The translations under genes were made by a program, and so were the position numbers. A model generated the notes under the pieces. The model did no database searches. It was not told the origin of the DNA and saw nothing but the letters and a program-made list of their open reading frames with translations. This document shows positions 1 through 6,773 of a DNA stretch of 38,034 nucleotides, one piece after another; the stretch's first letter is position 1, and every line of letters begins with the position of its first letter. Source of the stretch: Gammaproteobacteria bacterium RIFCSPHIGHO2_12_FULL_38_11 (GTDB taxonomy: Bacteria > Pseudomonadota > Gammaproteobacteria > Coxiellales > Coxiellaceae); the NCBI GenBank assembly GCA_001801515.1, contig MGXX01000085.1, positions 1-38,034 on the forward strand. The letters are read 5' to 3'.

Positions 1-100
1 ACCTCATTTATTTTGTCATGACTGTCCCTATGAAAAACCGTCTCCCATCCGAGGAAATGGAAATTGTACACCAATTACCCATTACTGTCAAAGCTAGAGT
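1..100. repeat. Duplicated upstream segment, copy A (partner at 3353-3450)
   Basis: The first roughly 80 bases are clearly similar to 3353-3430: both begin ACCTCATTTAT, continue with a GT-CATGAC or GT-CGTGAC block, then GTCCCTA-GAAAAA, and then a CC-ATC-GAG-AAAT block. In copy B this is the 5' leader of the minus-strand ORF at 2862-3347 and carries its GAGGTG ribosome binding site. The sequence shows the duplication. That a paralogue of that ORF starts just left of this window is inference. I see no gene in 101-222. Confidence 0.6.
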
Positions 101-222
101 TTTCCAATATGAAGTGAGTCTGTACATCTCGCCTGTAGTCTTCATGATTATCCGTTAAAAATCTTTTGTGCAATATCGGGGGCTGCTAACAGAACCCACA
201 ACCTATCCTCAAAAATAAATAA

Positions 223-357
223 CTATTTCACAAGGACAGCTTCAACCGTTGTCTGCGTCAGACTTGTGTGAATATGGATAACACCATTTTTACTAATCGA
301 TGGCGCTTCTTTTTTAAGCTGCGAAATTAATGATTTTTTTCGAGTGTTTTTTGATCC
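223..357 (-). pseudogene. C-terminal fragment of unknown small protein (copy 1)
   Basis: On the minus strand an open frame reads about 44 residues (SLISQLKKEAPSISKNGVIH and onward, ending VEAVLVK) and stops at 223-225. It is a paralogue of the fragment at 1967-2140, and the two share the pattern KSL..QLKK.A.SI..NGVIHIHT. The frame loses similarity at about 357, directly beside the stop codon of the ATPase gene (361), so it is a truncated 3' end with no start of its own. The L-x3-A-x3-GAN-x-VI pattern resembles small beta-alpha proteins of the YbjQ or RcsF kind, but I cannot assign a family. Confidence 0.5.
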
Positions 358-360
358 AGA

Positions 361-1818
361 TTAAAACAAATCATCACTAGTGACAATATTGTTAACTAAC
401 TCTTCCGAATACATATTCTGCTTAATACCTGATGCAGCAATAATTGCTAAAAAAATCTGATTTTTTGTGTGCGTCATTTTTTTAAATATTTCTATTTTTT
501 TTATCAATTTTGCAGCGTATTCTTTATCAATTACAAATGGGTGATCAGTATATTTAATTTCGCAAATTGTTATTGCCCGATCATTTCTATCAAAAAGCAA
601 GTCAACTTGGGCACCATGATCAGATGTGCCTTTTTTTGATGTGTGTCTCCAGGGTGATGCCATACTGCTTTCTTCAAGCGATAATGCCACTTTTATTTCT
701 CTTAAGTGTTGGTAACAAACATTTTCAAATGCATAGCCCATCCAATTATAATATTCCGGCGTATTGATAATTTTCGTCCAATGCGCAGATGTAGAATCTT
801 GTTGTAATTTATTTTTTATGGGTTTTATCCATCTTATATAAAAACAACAATACGGATCACTAATTCTATAAAAAATACCAAGTCTTTTATGTGAAAATGG
901 AATATAAGCCTTAATAAATCCGGCATTTTCTAAATTCTCTAATCTCTTTGTGAGTCTACCACCCTTTCCAGTTAATTTATTTTTCTCCTCCAGATCCTTT
1001 CGAGATAAACCATCATGGCTTTTTGAAATTAACGTAATAAGTTCCTCATATTGATCAGAATTGTCAAATAATGATGAAAAAATATCATCAAACTCATCAA
1101 ATAAAAAACCATTAGGATCGAAAAAAAGTTTATTTATATTTTGATCAATTGAGCTGCTTTTTTTTAGTTGGATAAGATAAAATGGAACTCCTCCCATAAT
1201 CATGTAAATTTTTAGTGCTTGATTACGGCTGAAAAGCAATTTATGCTTTTCTAAAAAAAGATAGGTTTCATGAAGATTAAATGGCAACAATCTCATTTTC
1301 TTTGTAACACGATTATGTAAACCACCACGATTTCGAACAATTTTTTTAATAATCCAGGATGCTGCTGATCCACAAACAATTAACTTAATTCTTTTATTAT
1401 CTGACCAATGTCTATTCCAAAAGTATTCCAGTGCTGATACCACACCAGATTTTCTGGTAGCCATCCATGGGAGCTCATCAAAAAATAGAATAATTTTTTT
1501 ATTTTTCTCAACTAATTTGATAGCTGAAAACAATTCTTCAAAAGCTTCCATCCAGGCTAACGGGATCTTCATTGCCGCATCATGATAAAATGCCCGTCCT
1601 AATTCCTTTGAAAATTGCAGCAATTGGTTATCCAGGGATCCTTTGTAGATACCTGTCATTTGAAAATAAATGCATTTTTTAGATTGAAAGAACGTCTTGA
1701 TTAAAAAGGTTTTACCAACACGCCTTCTACCATAAACGGCGACAAATTCAGCCCGATTAGATAGAAATACATCCTCTAATTCTTTAATCTCTGATTTTCT
1801 ACCTACAATATCGCGCAT
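361..1818 (-). CDS. DUF234-type AAA ATPase (ATPase_2 family)
   Basis: This is a P-loop ATPase of the ATPase_2/DUF234 kind, a family common in archaea and in scattered bacterial accessory regions, with no firm cellular role. Counting from the upstream ATG at 1833, Walker A is GRRRVGKT (about residues 35-42) and Walker B is ILFFDELPW (about 115-123). The middle holds a winged-helix-like segment. The C-terminal part contains AQVDLLFDRND...ICEIKYTD, a PDDEXK-like D...ExK arrangement typical of the DUF234 domain. I place the start at 1818, where AAAGG lies 7 bases upstream. The ATG at 1833 has no Shine-Dalgarno and abuts a palindrome. Two 55-bp-spaced palindromes lie directly upstream and may control it. 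The gene is flanked by two copies of the same gene fragment, so it looks inserted. It is full length, with no visible lesion. Confidence 0.8.
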   Translation of the reverse strand: MRDIVGRKSEIKELEDVFLSNRAEFVAVYGRRRVGKTFLIKTFFQSKKCIYFQMTGIYKGSLDNQLLQFSKELGRAFYHDAAMKIPLAWMEAFEELFSAIKLVEKNKKIILFFDELPWMATRKSGVVSALEYFWNRHWSDNKRIKLIVCGSAASWIIKKIVRNRGGLHNRVTKKMRLLPFNLHETYLFLEKHKLLFSRNQALKIYMIMGGVPFYLIQLKKSSSIDQNINKLFFDPNGFLFDEFDDIFSSLFDNSDQYEELITLISKSHDGLSRKDLEEKNKLTGKGGRLTKRLENLENAGFIKAYIPFSHKRLGIFYRISDPYCCFYIRWIKPIKNKLQQDSTSAHWTKIINTPEYYNWMGYAFENVCYQHLREIKVALSLEESSMASPWRHTSKKGTSDHGAQVDLLFDRNDRAITICEIKYTDHPFVIDKEYAAKLIKKIEIFKKMTHTKNQIFLAIIAASGIKQNMYSEELVNNIVTSDDLF

Positions 1819-1837
1819 ATTAACCTTTTGCATAGCC

Positions 1838-1921
1838 GGACACTTATAAGGATACTATAAGTGTCCCTGTAAAACAAGATTTCTTTATAGCCGGACACTT
1901 ATAGACATCCTATAAGTGTCC
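1838..1921. repeat. Two tandem palindromes upstream of the ATPase gene
   Basis: Two copies of a perfect 10-bp inverted repeat, GGACACTTAT-N9-ATAAGTGTCC, lie at 1838-1866 and 1893-1921, offset by exactly 55 bp. Each sits in a longer similar unit (TAGCC before, CTGT-AAAC after). The first ends 5 bases before the upstream ATG of the ATPase gene. They could be operator sites for an autoregulator, ends of a mobile unit, or recombination sites. The sequence does not decide. Confidence 0.8.
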
Positions 1922-1966
1922 CTGTGAAACAACAGACTATTTCACTAGTATTGCCTCAGCCGTTGT

Positions 1967-2140
1967 TTACATCATACCCGTATGAATATGAATAACACCA
2001 TTTGCGCCAATCGATGCCGCTCCTTTTTTAAGTTGTGCCATTAATGATTTCTGCGAATGTTCAATACCAATCAAATTATAATTATCAGCCGATAGTCTAC
2101 CTACAACCTTATAATGCTTTAATCGTAACTGTTCAGCCAA
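1967..2140 (-). pseudogene. Fragment of unknown small protein (copy 2)
   Basis: The minus-strand frame reads GLAEQLRLKHYKVVGRLSAD and onward to NGVIHIHTGMM and stops at 1967-1969. Beyond this TAA the frame still reads TTAEAILVK, matching TTVEAVLVK of the copy at 223-357, so the stop looks like a later nonsense change. The 5' end is lost next to the IS66 remnant, whose stop is at 2148-2150. Both copies are therefore 3' fragments of the same unknown gene. A small envelope or lipoprotein-type domain is possible but unproven. Confidence 0.5.
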
Positions 2141-2147
2141 TCCCAGT

Positions 2148-2858
2148 CTAATTTAGCAAAACATTTATAAAATCTGGCATTTTTCCCTGAAATAATAGAT
2201 CTAAAGCGTCCGTTATTTTAACGTCGTGTTTTTGACATGTTAAAATATAACTTCGTATTCTGCAAAACATATAAGCACCTTCCATTGAGCGAAAACAGCC
2301 TGATATTTTTTGCTGTACCTTTATCATCCGTAAATCATTTTCACCTGCGTTGTTTGTAAATGGCACAAGAGGATTATGCATAAATCGCAGTGTGTCTTCT
2401 TTGAAATCTCGAAGTCGCTCAAGTAAATTTCTCGATTTTGATTTTTTTATTCTGCCTTTCTTTTTTTGCCGTTAATTATTACTGGCTCAGGCAAAGGACA
2501 TTCTTTTTCGCCAGCTGCAATAATGTCATCGTATTTTTTTCATACTCAATGCAAAGCGTTTTGGTTAATGCACCGACGTCTGTATTATTAACTGCGTCAT
2601 TTATTTCACACAATCATGACTGCATACTCGCAGACCAGATTTGTTTATCTTCAACTGCTGCATATTCTAATTCTCTAATATGATGGGCATTACACAGCGC
2701 ATGCAAACAAGTATAAGTGTAATAAGGTTTCCAGTGATCATGTATAAGCGTACCTGTAAAATTAGGCAATACACCCATAACATTCATTGCATCTGTGCCG
2801 CGCTTTTATTGCCAGGGTGTGTTGTGTTAACTAAAACAATGCGAACACGGTTTAGCAT
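2148..2858 (-). pseudogene. IS66-family transposase remnant
   Basis: Read on the minus strand in shifting frames, this region gives an IS66 transposase core. It starts with NRVRIVLVNTTHPGNK (about 2810-2855), followed by a frameshift, then RGTDAMNVMGVLPNFTG, HDHWKPYY and HALCNAHHIRELE (about 2650-2800). An in-frame stop and further frameshifts lie at 2440-2620. The C-terminal block FTNNAGENDLRMIKVQQKIS and FCRIRSYI (2148-2381) is intact. HDHWKPYY...CNAHH.REL and PFTNN..E.DLRM are family hallmarks. At least four lesions make it inactive, and the N-terminal part is absent. No terminal inverted repeats were recognised. It marks the region 1-3450 as a decaying mobile-DNA site. Confidence 0.85.
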
Positions 2859-2861
2859 AAT

Positions 2862-3347
2862 TTATCGCATGGACATAGGGGGAGCAATAACATCTAATGC
2901 ATCCAGTTGGTTGTGAGCGATTGCAACTTTACGGGAAGCTTCCATACATAAGCCATAATGAAGATAGATTGATGCAACCGGTAGACAAATTCCATCGTCT
3001 TTTGCTGTAATTGCCATTCTTTCGAAAGGCATAAAACAATAAAATCTATTATCACAGCCAGCCATTTTTAAAGCCGCAAAGTCATCATCAAAAGACTCAA
3101 GGTCTGCCAACATACCACATAAACACATTGAAGCAGTCCATAAAAGACTTAATGTCGGTACTTGAACCATTGCATTAGGAATACAAAGCATCATCCAGCA
3201 ACAGTGTTTCCAGTATGCTGCACTCTGTTCATGCAATTCAATAGAAGCTGTTTCCCTTGAACGTTGTATCTCATCTGCACCATAACCGGAGTAGATGGTT
3301 TGTAAACTTGTAGTTGACTCGGTTGAGTCTGTACGTGGATGTTGCAT
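2862..3347 (-). CDS. Hypothetical protein, Cys/Met-rich, adjoining IS66 remnant
   Basis: I do not recognise this protein of about 161 residues. The start at 3347 has GAGGTG 6 bases upstream; an ATG four codons earlier follows an in-frame stop directly. It begins MQHPRTDSTES, has a stretch rich in Trp, Cys and Met (YWKHCCWMMLCIP and LLWTASMCLCGML), then a charged segment with FDDDFAALKMAGCDNRF. Its frame ends at 2862, only 3 bases before the IS66 remnant begins in the same frame, so the C-terminus may be truncated or altered by that insertion. The upstream leader is duplicated at the left window edge, suggesting a paralogue outside. It could be a decayed gene itself. Confidence 0.4.
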   Translation of the reverse strand: MQHPRTDSTESTTSLQTIYSGYGADEIQRSRETASIELHEQSAAYWKHCCWMMLCIPNAMVQVPTLSLLWTASMCLCGMLADLESFDDDFAALKMAGCDNRFYCFMPFERMAITAKDDGICLPVASIYLHYGLCMEASRKVAIAHNQLDALDVIAPPMSMR

Positions 3348-3352
3348 CAAAC

Positions 3353-3450
3353 ACCTCATTTATCGTGTCGTGACCGTCCCTACGAAAAATGCTCCGCCAT
3401 CTGAGAAAATCAAAATTATCCACTCATTATTCAGGCTTGTCAAAACAAGA
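3353..3450. repeat. Duplicated upstream segment, copy B
   Basis: This is the partner of 1-100. Here it forms the leader of the minus-strand ORF at 2862-3347 and includes its ribosome binding site. The two copies match clearly over about 80 bases, then drift. Confidence 0.6.
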
Positions 3451-3484
3451 GAATTGTTTTTCTTGATCATCCTTACGAATTTTA

Positions 3485-4039
3485 TCAACAACACCCCTTT
3501 CCTGCGGGCTCAATTTTTGTTTGTTTGGGAATATCAAACCTACCCGGAAATGATTCTTTAAAAAAACTCGAATTACCCACGCTATTTTTCCGATTCATCC
3601 AATCTCGCAAGCCAAGCAGTCCAGATAACTCACCCGAAGTCCTTATTTTTGAATTAATTCCACCCCACTTTAACGTAACAGCTTCTTGCGCTAAAGCCTG
3701 ATCATTTGAAATCAACATAATATTGGCTGTTTCTTCTACTGGAAATAATGGTGTTTTCTTTTGAAACAATTCTATTGACTGCGACAGAGAATCTTTATAT
3801 TCAACTGTAAACGCAGTGTGTCCTGTCAAATTAAGTAGATCATTAATCAACACTGGCAGACGCAGAGAATCTTTCTGTTTCACAATCCCGAAAATAAGGC
3901 TACCCGGCTTTATTTCAAAGTTTTTAATCAGTTTACGCAGTAAATTAAACCCAGCATTATCATTCGTAAACGTTTCCGCATCCATCAATAGCAATTTAGG
4001 CATAGAGGCAAACCCCCTTTTAATTAGCAAATAGACCAT
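3485..4039 (-). CDS. Hypothetical protein, possibly HAD-like
   Basis: An intact minus-strand ORF of 184 residues, or 172 if it starts at the internal ATG at 4003 (MPKLLLMDAETF), which has a G-rich AAAGGGGGTT stretch about 8 bases upstream. The ATG at 4039 has AGGATGA just before it, so the start is open. LLMDAETFTND near the N-terminus and IMLISNDQALAQEAVTLKWG near residue 115 weakly resemble the first and last motifs of HAD-fold proteins, but the nucleophile motif DxDxT is not clean, so no function is given. It is divergent from the suhB gene at 4133; the 93 bases between must hold both promoters. Confidence 0.5.
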   Translation of the reverse strand: MVYLLIKRGFASMPKLLLMDAETFTNDNAGFNLLRKLIKNFEIKPGSLIFGIVKQKDSLRLPVLINDLLNLTGHTAFTVEYKDSLSQSIELFQKKTPLFPVEETANIMLISNDQALAQEAVTLKWGGINSKIRTSGELSGLLGLRDWMNRKNSVGNSSFFKESFPGRFDIPKQTKIEPAGKGCC

Positions 4040-4132
4040 TTCATCCTATACCAAGCCATTAAATTTTGCTATTCTGCACGATCAAATTTGCTCTTTAATA
4101 ATAATTTTCCCCCAAACGTACAGGTGATCCCT

Positions 4133-4915
4133 ATGATGCATCCGATGCTCAATATTGCAATTCAAGCAGCAAGACAAGCGAGCAAGATCATGCTCCGCGC
4201 GCTGGATCAAATGGACAAAATCGAAATCACTGAAAAAAACCCCAATGATTTTGTAACGCAAGTCGACAGAGTGTCTGAGGAAATTATTATTGAAACGATT
4301 CACAAGGCGTATCCGCATCACGCTATATTGGCTGAAGAAAGCGGTCATCAAAATAATCAAAATGAAGAATATTGCTGGGTGATTGACCCCCTTGATGGCA
4401 CGCGTAATTTTATGCAAGGCTATCCGCAATTTTCTATCTCAATCGCATTAATAAAAAAAAATGTAGTGGAGTTGGGTCTTGTCTACGACCCTATTCGCCA
4501 AGAATTATTTACCGCAACCCGTGGACAAGGCGCTTATCTCAATAGTCGTCGTATGCGCATCAGTCCCGCTCAAAAAATGAAAGATGCGTTAATCGGCACT
4601 GGCTTTCCACGCCTCGACAAGAAAAATACTAAAAACTATTTAAAGACATTTGAAAATGTTTTTATGCAATGCAGCGATATTCGACGAGCAGGTTCTGCAG
4701 CACTTGATCTTGCTTATGTGGCTTGCGGCCGATTAGATGGGTTTTGGGAATCTACTTTAAAAATATGGGATATGGCAGCAGCTTCATTGATGATTAAAGA
4801 ATCCGGCGGCATTGTTTCTGATTTTCAAGGGGGTGAAACCTATTTAGCGCGCGGCAATATCGCAGCTGCCAATCCCAAGATTCTCAGGGAGTTGTTGCCG
4901 TTGATCAACCTTTAA
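4133..4915 (+). CDS. suhB: Inositol-1-monophosphatase family protein SuhB
   Basis: A Mg-dependent phosphatase of the IMPase fold, which hydrolyses inositol 1-phosphate; in E. coli SuhB also joins the rRNA antitermination complex. It has 260 residues with all family motifs: DFVTQVDRVSEE (about 39-50), AEESG (67-71), WVIDPLDGTRNF (82-93), and RRAGSAALDLAYVACGRLDG leading to KIWDMAA with metal-ligand Asp213. The start at 4133 is set by AGGTGA at 4122-4127. An in-frame ATG 15 codons upstream lacks support, and the downstream copy also begins MMHPML. A second suhB-like gene follows after 34 bases, so this is a tandem duplication. In Pseudomonas suhB also lies beside secF, so the location is ancestral. 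Confidence 0.93.
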   Translation: MMHPMLNIAIQAARQASKIMLRALDQMDKIEITEKNPNDFVTQVDRVSEEIIIETIHKAYPHHAILAEESGHQNNQNEEYCWVIDPLDGTRNFMQGYPQFSISIALIKKNVVELGLVYDPIRQELFTATRGQGAYLNSRRMRISPAQKMKDALIGTGFPRLDKKNTKNYLKTFENVFMQCSDIRRAGSAALDLAYVACGRLDGFWESTLKIWDMAAASLMIKESGGIVSDFQGGETYLARGNIAAANPKILRELLPLINL

Positions 4916-4949
4916 CTATAAACTAAGCTTTTGGAAAGGATTCCCGCTT

Positions 4950-5756
4950 ATGATGCATCCCATGCTCCCAGTCGCCATCAACGCCGCACGCGAGGCGAGC
5001 AAAACTATTTTACGCGCACTGACGCAAGTTGATAAAATCGAAGTTGCTTCAAAAAATTCAAATGAATTTGTAACGCAGGTCGATAGAATATCTGAAGAAA
5101 TTATTATTGATCATATCCAAAAAGCGTATCCTGATCATGGCATTCTTGCAGAAGAAAGTGGTCGCATTAGCAATCCTAAAAATAATCATGAATATTATTG
5201 GGTAATTGACCCTCTCGACGGCACACGCAATTTTATGCAAGGTTATCCGCAGTTTTCAATTACCATCGCCCTTATGCGAAATAATATTACTGAGCTTGGG
5301 CTTGTTTTCGATCCTTTTCGCAATGATTTATTTACCAGTGCGCGTGGACAAGGTGCCTATCTCAATGATCAGCGCATTCATGTCAGCCATGCAGAAAAAA
5401 TGGATACCGCACTCATTGGCACCGGCTTTCCGCTCGAAAAAAGCGGAAACAATATTAATAATTATTTAAATGAATTTAAAAATGTGTTTACACACTGCAC
5501 TGATGTTCGACGTGATGGCAGCTCTTCGCTTGATCTTGCTTATGTGGCTTGTGGACGACTTGACGGATTTTGGGAGTCTAATTTAAAAATTTGGCATATG
5601 GCAGCAAGCGCATTAATGATTCAAGAAGCCGGCGGCATTGTGTCAGACTTTAACGATGGTGACCATTATTTACAAACGGGGGATATCGTTGCGGGGAATC
5701 CAAAAATGCATAAGGCATTAAGGCATCTCATCAACGACTTTCGGTGCGGGAATTAA
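4950..5756 (+). CDS. Diverged SuhB paralogue with WD to WH change
   Basis: A tandem copy of the upstream suhB, 268 residues, with GGAAAGGA at 4933-4940 as ribosome binding site. Most motifs are kept: DRISEE, AEESG, WVIDPLDGTRNFMQGY and LDLAYVACGRLDGFWES. However, the conserved WD motif reads KIWHMAA (H216, codon CAT at 5595-5597), where the sister gene and the family have Asp. That Asp (D220 in human IMPase) binds Mg and the substrate hydroxyls. The preceding RRAGSAALD is also changed, to RRDGSSSLD. The frame is intact, so it is probably expressed, but catalysis should be impaired or altered. A regulatory role or a new substrate is possible. The 3' end overlaps the convergent secF gene by 39 bases. 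Confidence 0.88.
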   Translation: MMHPMLPVAINAAREASKTILRALTQVDKIEVASKNSNEFVTQVDRISEEIIIDHIQKAYPDHGILAEESGRISNPKNNHEYYWVIDPLDGTRNFMQGYPQFSITIALMRNNITELGLVFDPFRNDLFTSARGQGAYLNDQRIHVSHAEKMDTALIGTGFPLEKSGNNINNYLNEFKNVFTHCTDVRRDGSSSLDLAYVACGRLDGFWESNLKIWHMAASALMIQEAGGIVSDFNDGDHYLQTGDIVAGNPKMHKALRHLINDFRCGN

Positions 5757-6650
5757 ATTCGCTCGCGTTAAGCCAAAAGCAACTGCAAGTGATCCTGCAA
5801 TATAAATCGATGAATACGTTCCAACAACAATGCCAATAATCATCGCCAATGAAAATTCATGCACGCTGGGCCCACCATATATGAATAACGAAACCACCAC
5901 AACCAACGTTAAACCTGATGTCATAATAGTTCGTGATAAAGTTTGATTAATCGATAAATCCATCACTTCCAGTGGCGTGCTCTTACGAATTTTTCTAAAA
6001 TTTTCACGCACACGATCATAAACCACAATCGTGTCATTCAATGAATAGCCAATAACCGTTAATAATCCCGTTAACACAATTAAATTAAATTCGACATGGA
6101 AGAAGGAAAATAATCCTAAAATTAAAACAGGATCGTGCACCAAAGCAATAGCCGCACTCAATGCAAATCGATATTCAAATCGCAATGCAATATAAATCAT
6201 CGTGCCAATAAATACTAAAACAACGGCTAAAATGCCATTCGTCATTAATTGCTTACCCACGGTTGGACCAATATATTCCAATGAATTCATATGTGCGCCA
6301 GGCATTGCTGACAATAATTTTTCTTTTAATTGATCTGTTGATACCGTTTTTTCCAAACCCAAACGCACGGAATACATATTTTGTGACCCTGTTCCTGTTT
6401 TTTGTGCATAAGATTGCACAAGGGCATGTGTAAACCCAGCAGCTGCCAATTGCGTTCGCAATTGATTGACATTCCTGGGTTGTGTAAATGACACTTGCGC
6501 TTGTGTACCGCCGGTGAAATCGGAACCCAAATTTAATCCGTTAAAACATAAGGACAAAATTGAACAAGCGAATATTATCAAAGAAATGGCGGCAGCAATC
6601 CAGCGCTGTTTCATAAAAGGGATGGTGGGGTTTGCTTTGAAGAATTCCAT
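5718..6650 (-). CDS. secF: Protein translocase subunit SecF
   Basis: An inner-membrane partner of SecD that uses proton motive force to help preproteins leave SecYEG. It has 310 residues and the usual plan: one N-terminal membrane segment (KQRWIAAAISLIIFACSILS), a periplasmic domain, then five C-terminal segments. Motifs are LNLGSDFTGGTQ after TM1, YIALRFEYRFALSAAIALVHD, and GYSLNDTIVVYDRVREN with SINQTLSRTIMTS. I start at the ATG at 6650, with GAGATGAG upstream; the frame could open at a TTG two codons earlier. It lies 123 bases after secD, a gap that holds a palindromic repeat. The C-terminus overlaps the 3' end of the second suhB-like gene. Confidence 0.95.
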   Translation of the reverse strand: MEFFKANPTIPFMKQRWIAAAISLIIFACSILSLCFNGLNLGSDFTGGTQAQVSFTQPRNVNQLRTQLAAAGFTHALVQSYAQKTGTGSQNMYSVRLGLEKTVSTDQLKEKLLSAMPGAHMNSLEYIGPTVGKQLMTNGILAVVLVFIGTMIYIALRFEYRFALSAAIALVHDPVLILGLFSFFHVEFNLIVLTGLLTVIGYSLNDTIVVYDRVRENFRKIRKSTPLEVMDLSINQTLSRTIMTSGLTLVVVVSLFIYGGPSVHEFSLAMIIGIVVGTYSSIYIAGSLAVAFGLTRANLIPAPKVVDEMP

Positions 6651-6678
6651 GGACAATACTCATCTCAATTATCACAGA

Positions 6679-6700
6679 AGCGCTGGCGGAAGCCTGCGTG
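6679..6700. repeat. Palindromic repeat between secD and secF
   Basis: AGCGCTGGCGGAAGCCTGCG and two further bases match the reverse complement of the hairpin units between dnaK and dnaJ (19529-19593). It is a member of a dispersed GC-rich hairpin family and could fold in the secD-secF mRNA. Confidence 0.6.
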
Positions 6701-6773
6701 CAAATCTCGCCATAACAATAAATTCCTTGCGAGAATCACACGCGCCCTTCCGAGTGCGTTTCTGTGCATTATA

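Noticed and set aside
2438..2916. Plus-strand ORFs in the IS66 region
   Set aside because: The conserved IS66 protein motifs read on the minus strand; the plus frames are shadows.
4082..4429. Minus-strand ORF opposite suhB
   Set aside because: It is antisense to conserved suhB codons. The similar ORF opposite the second suhB copy simply reflects the duplication.
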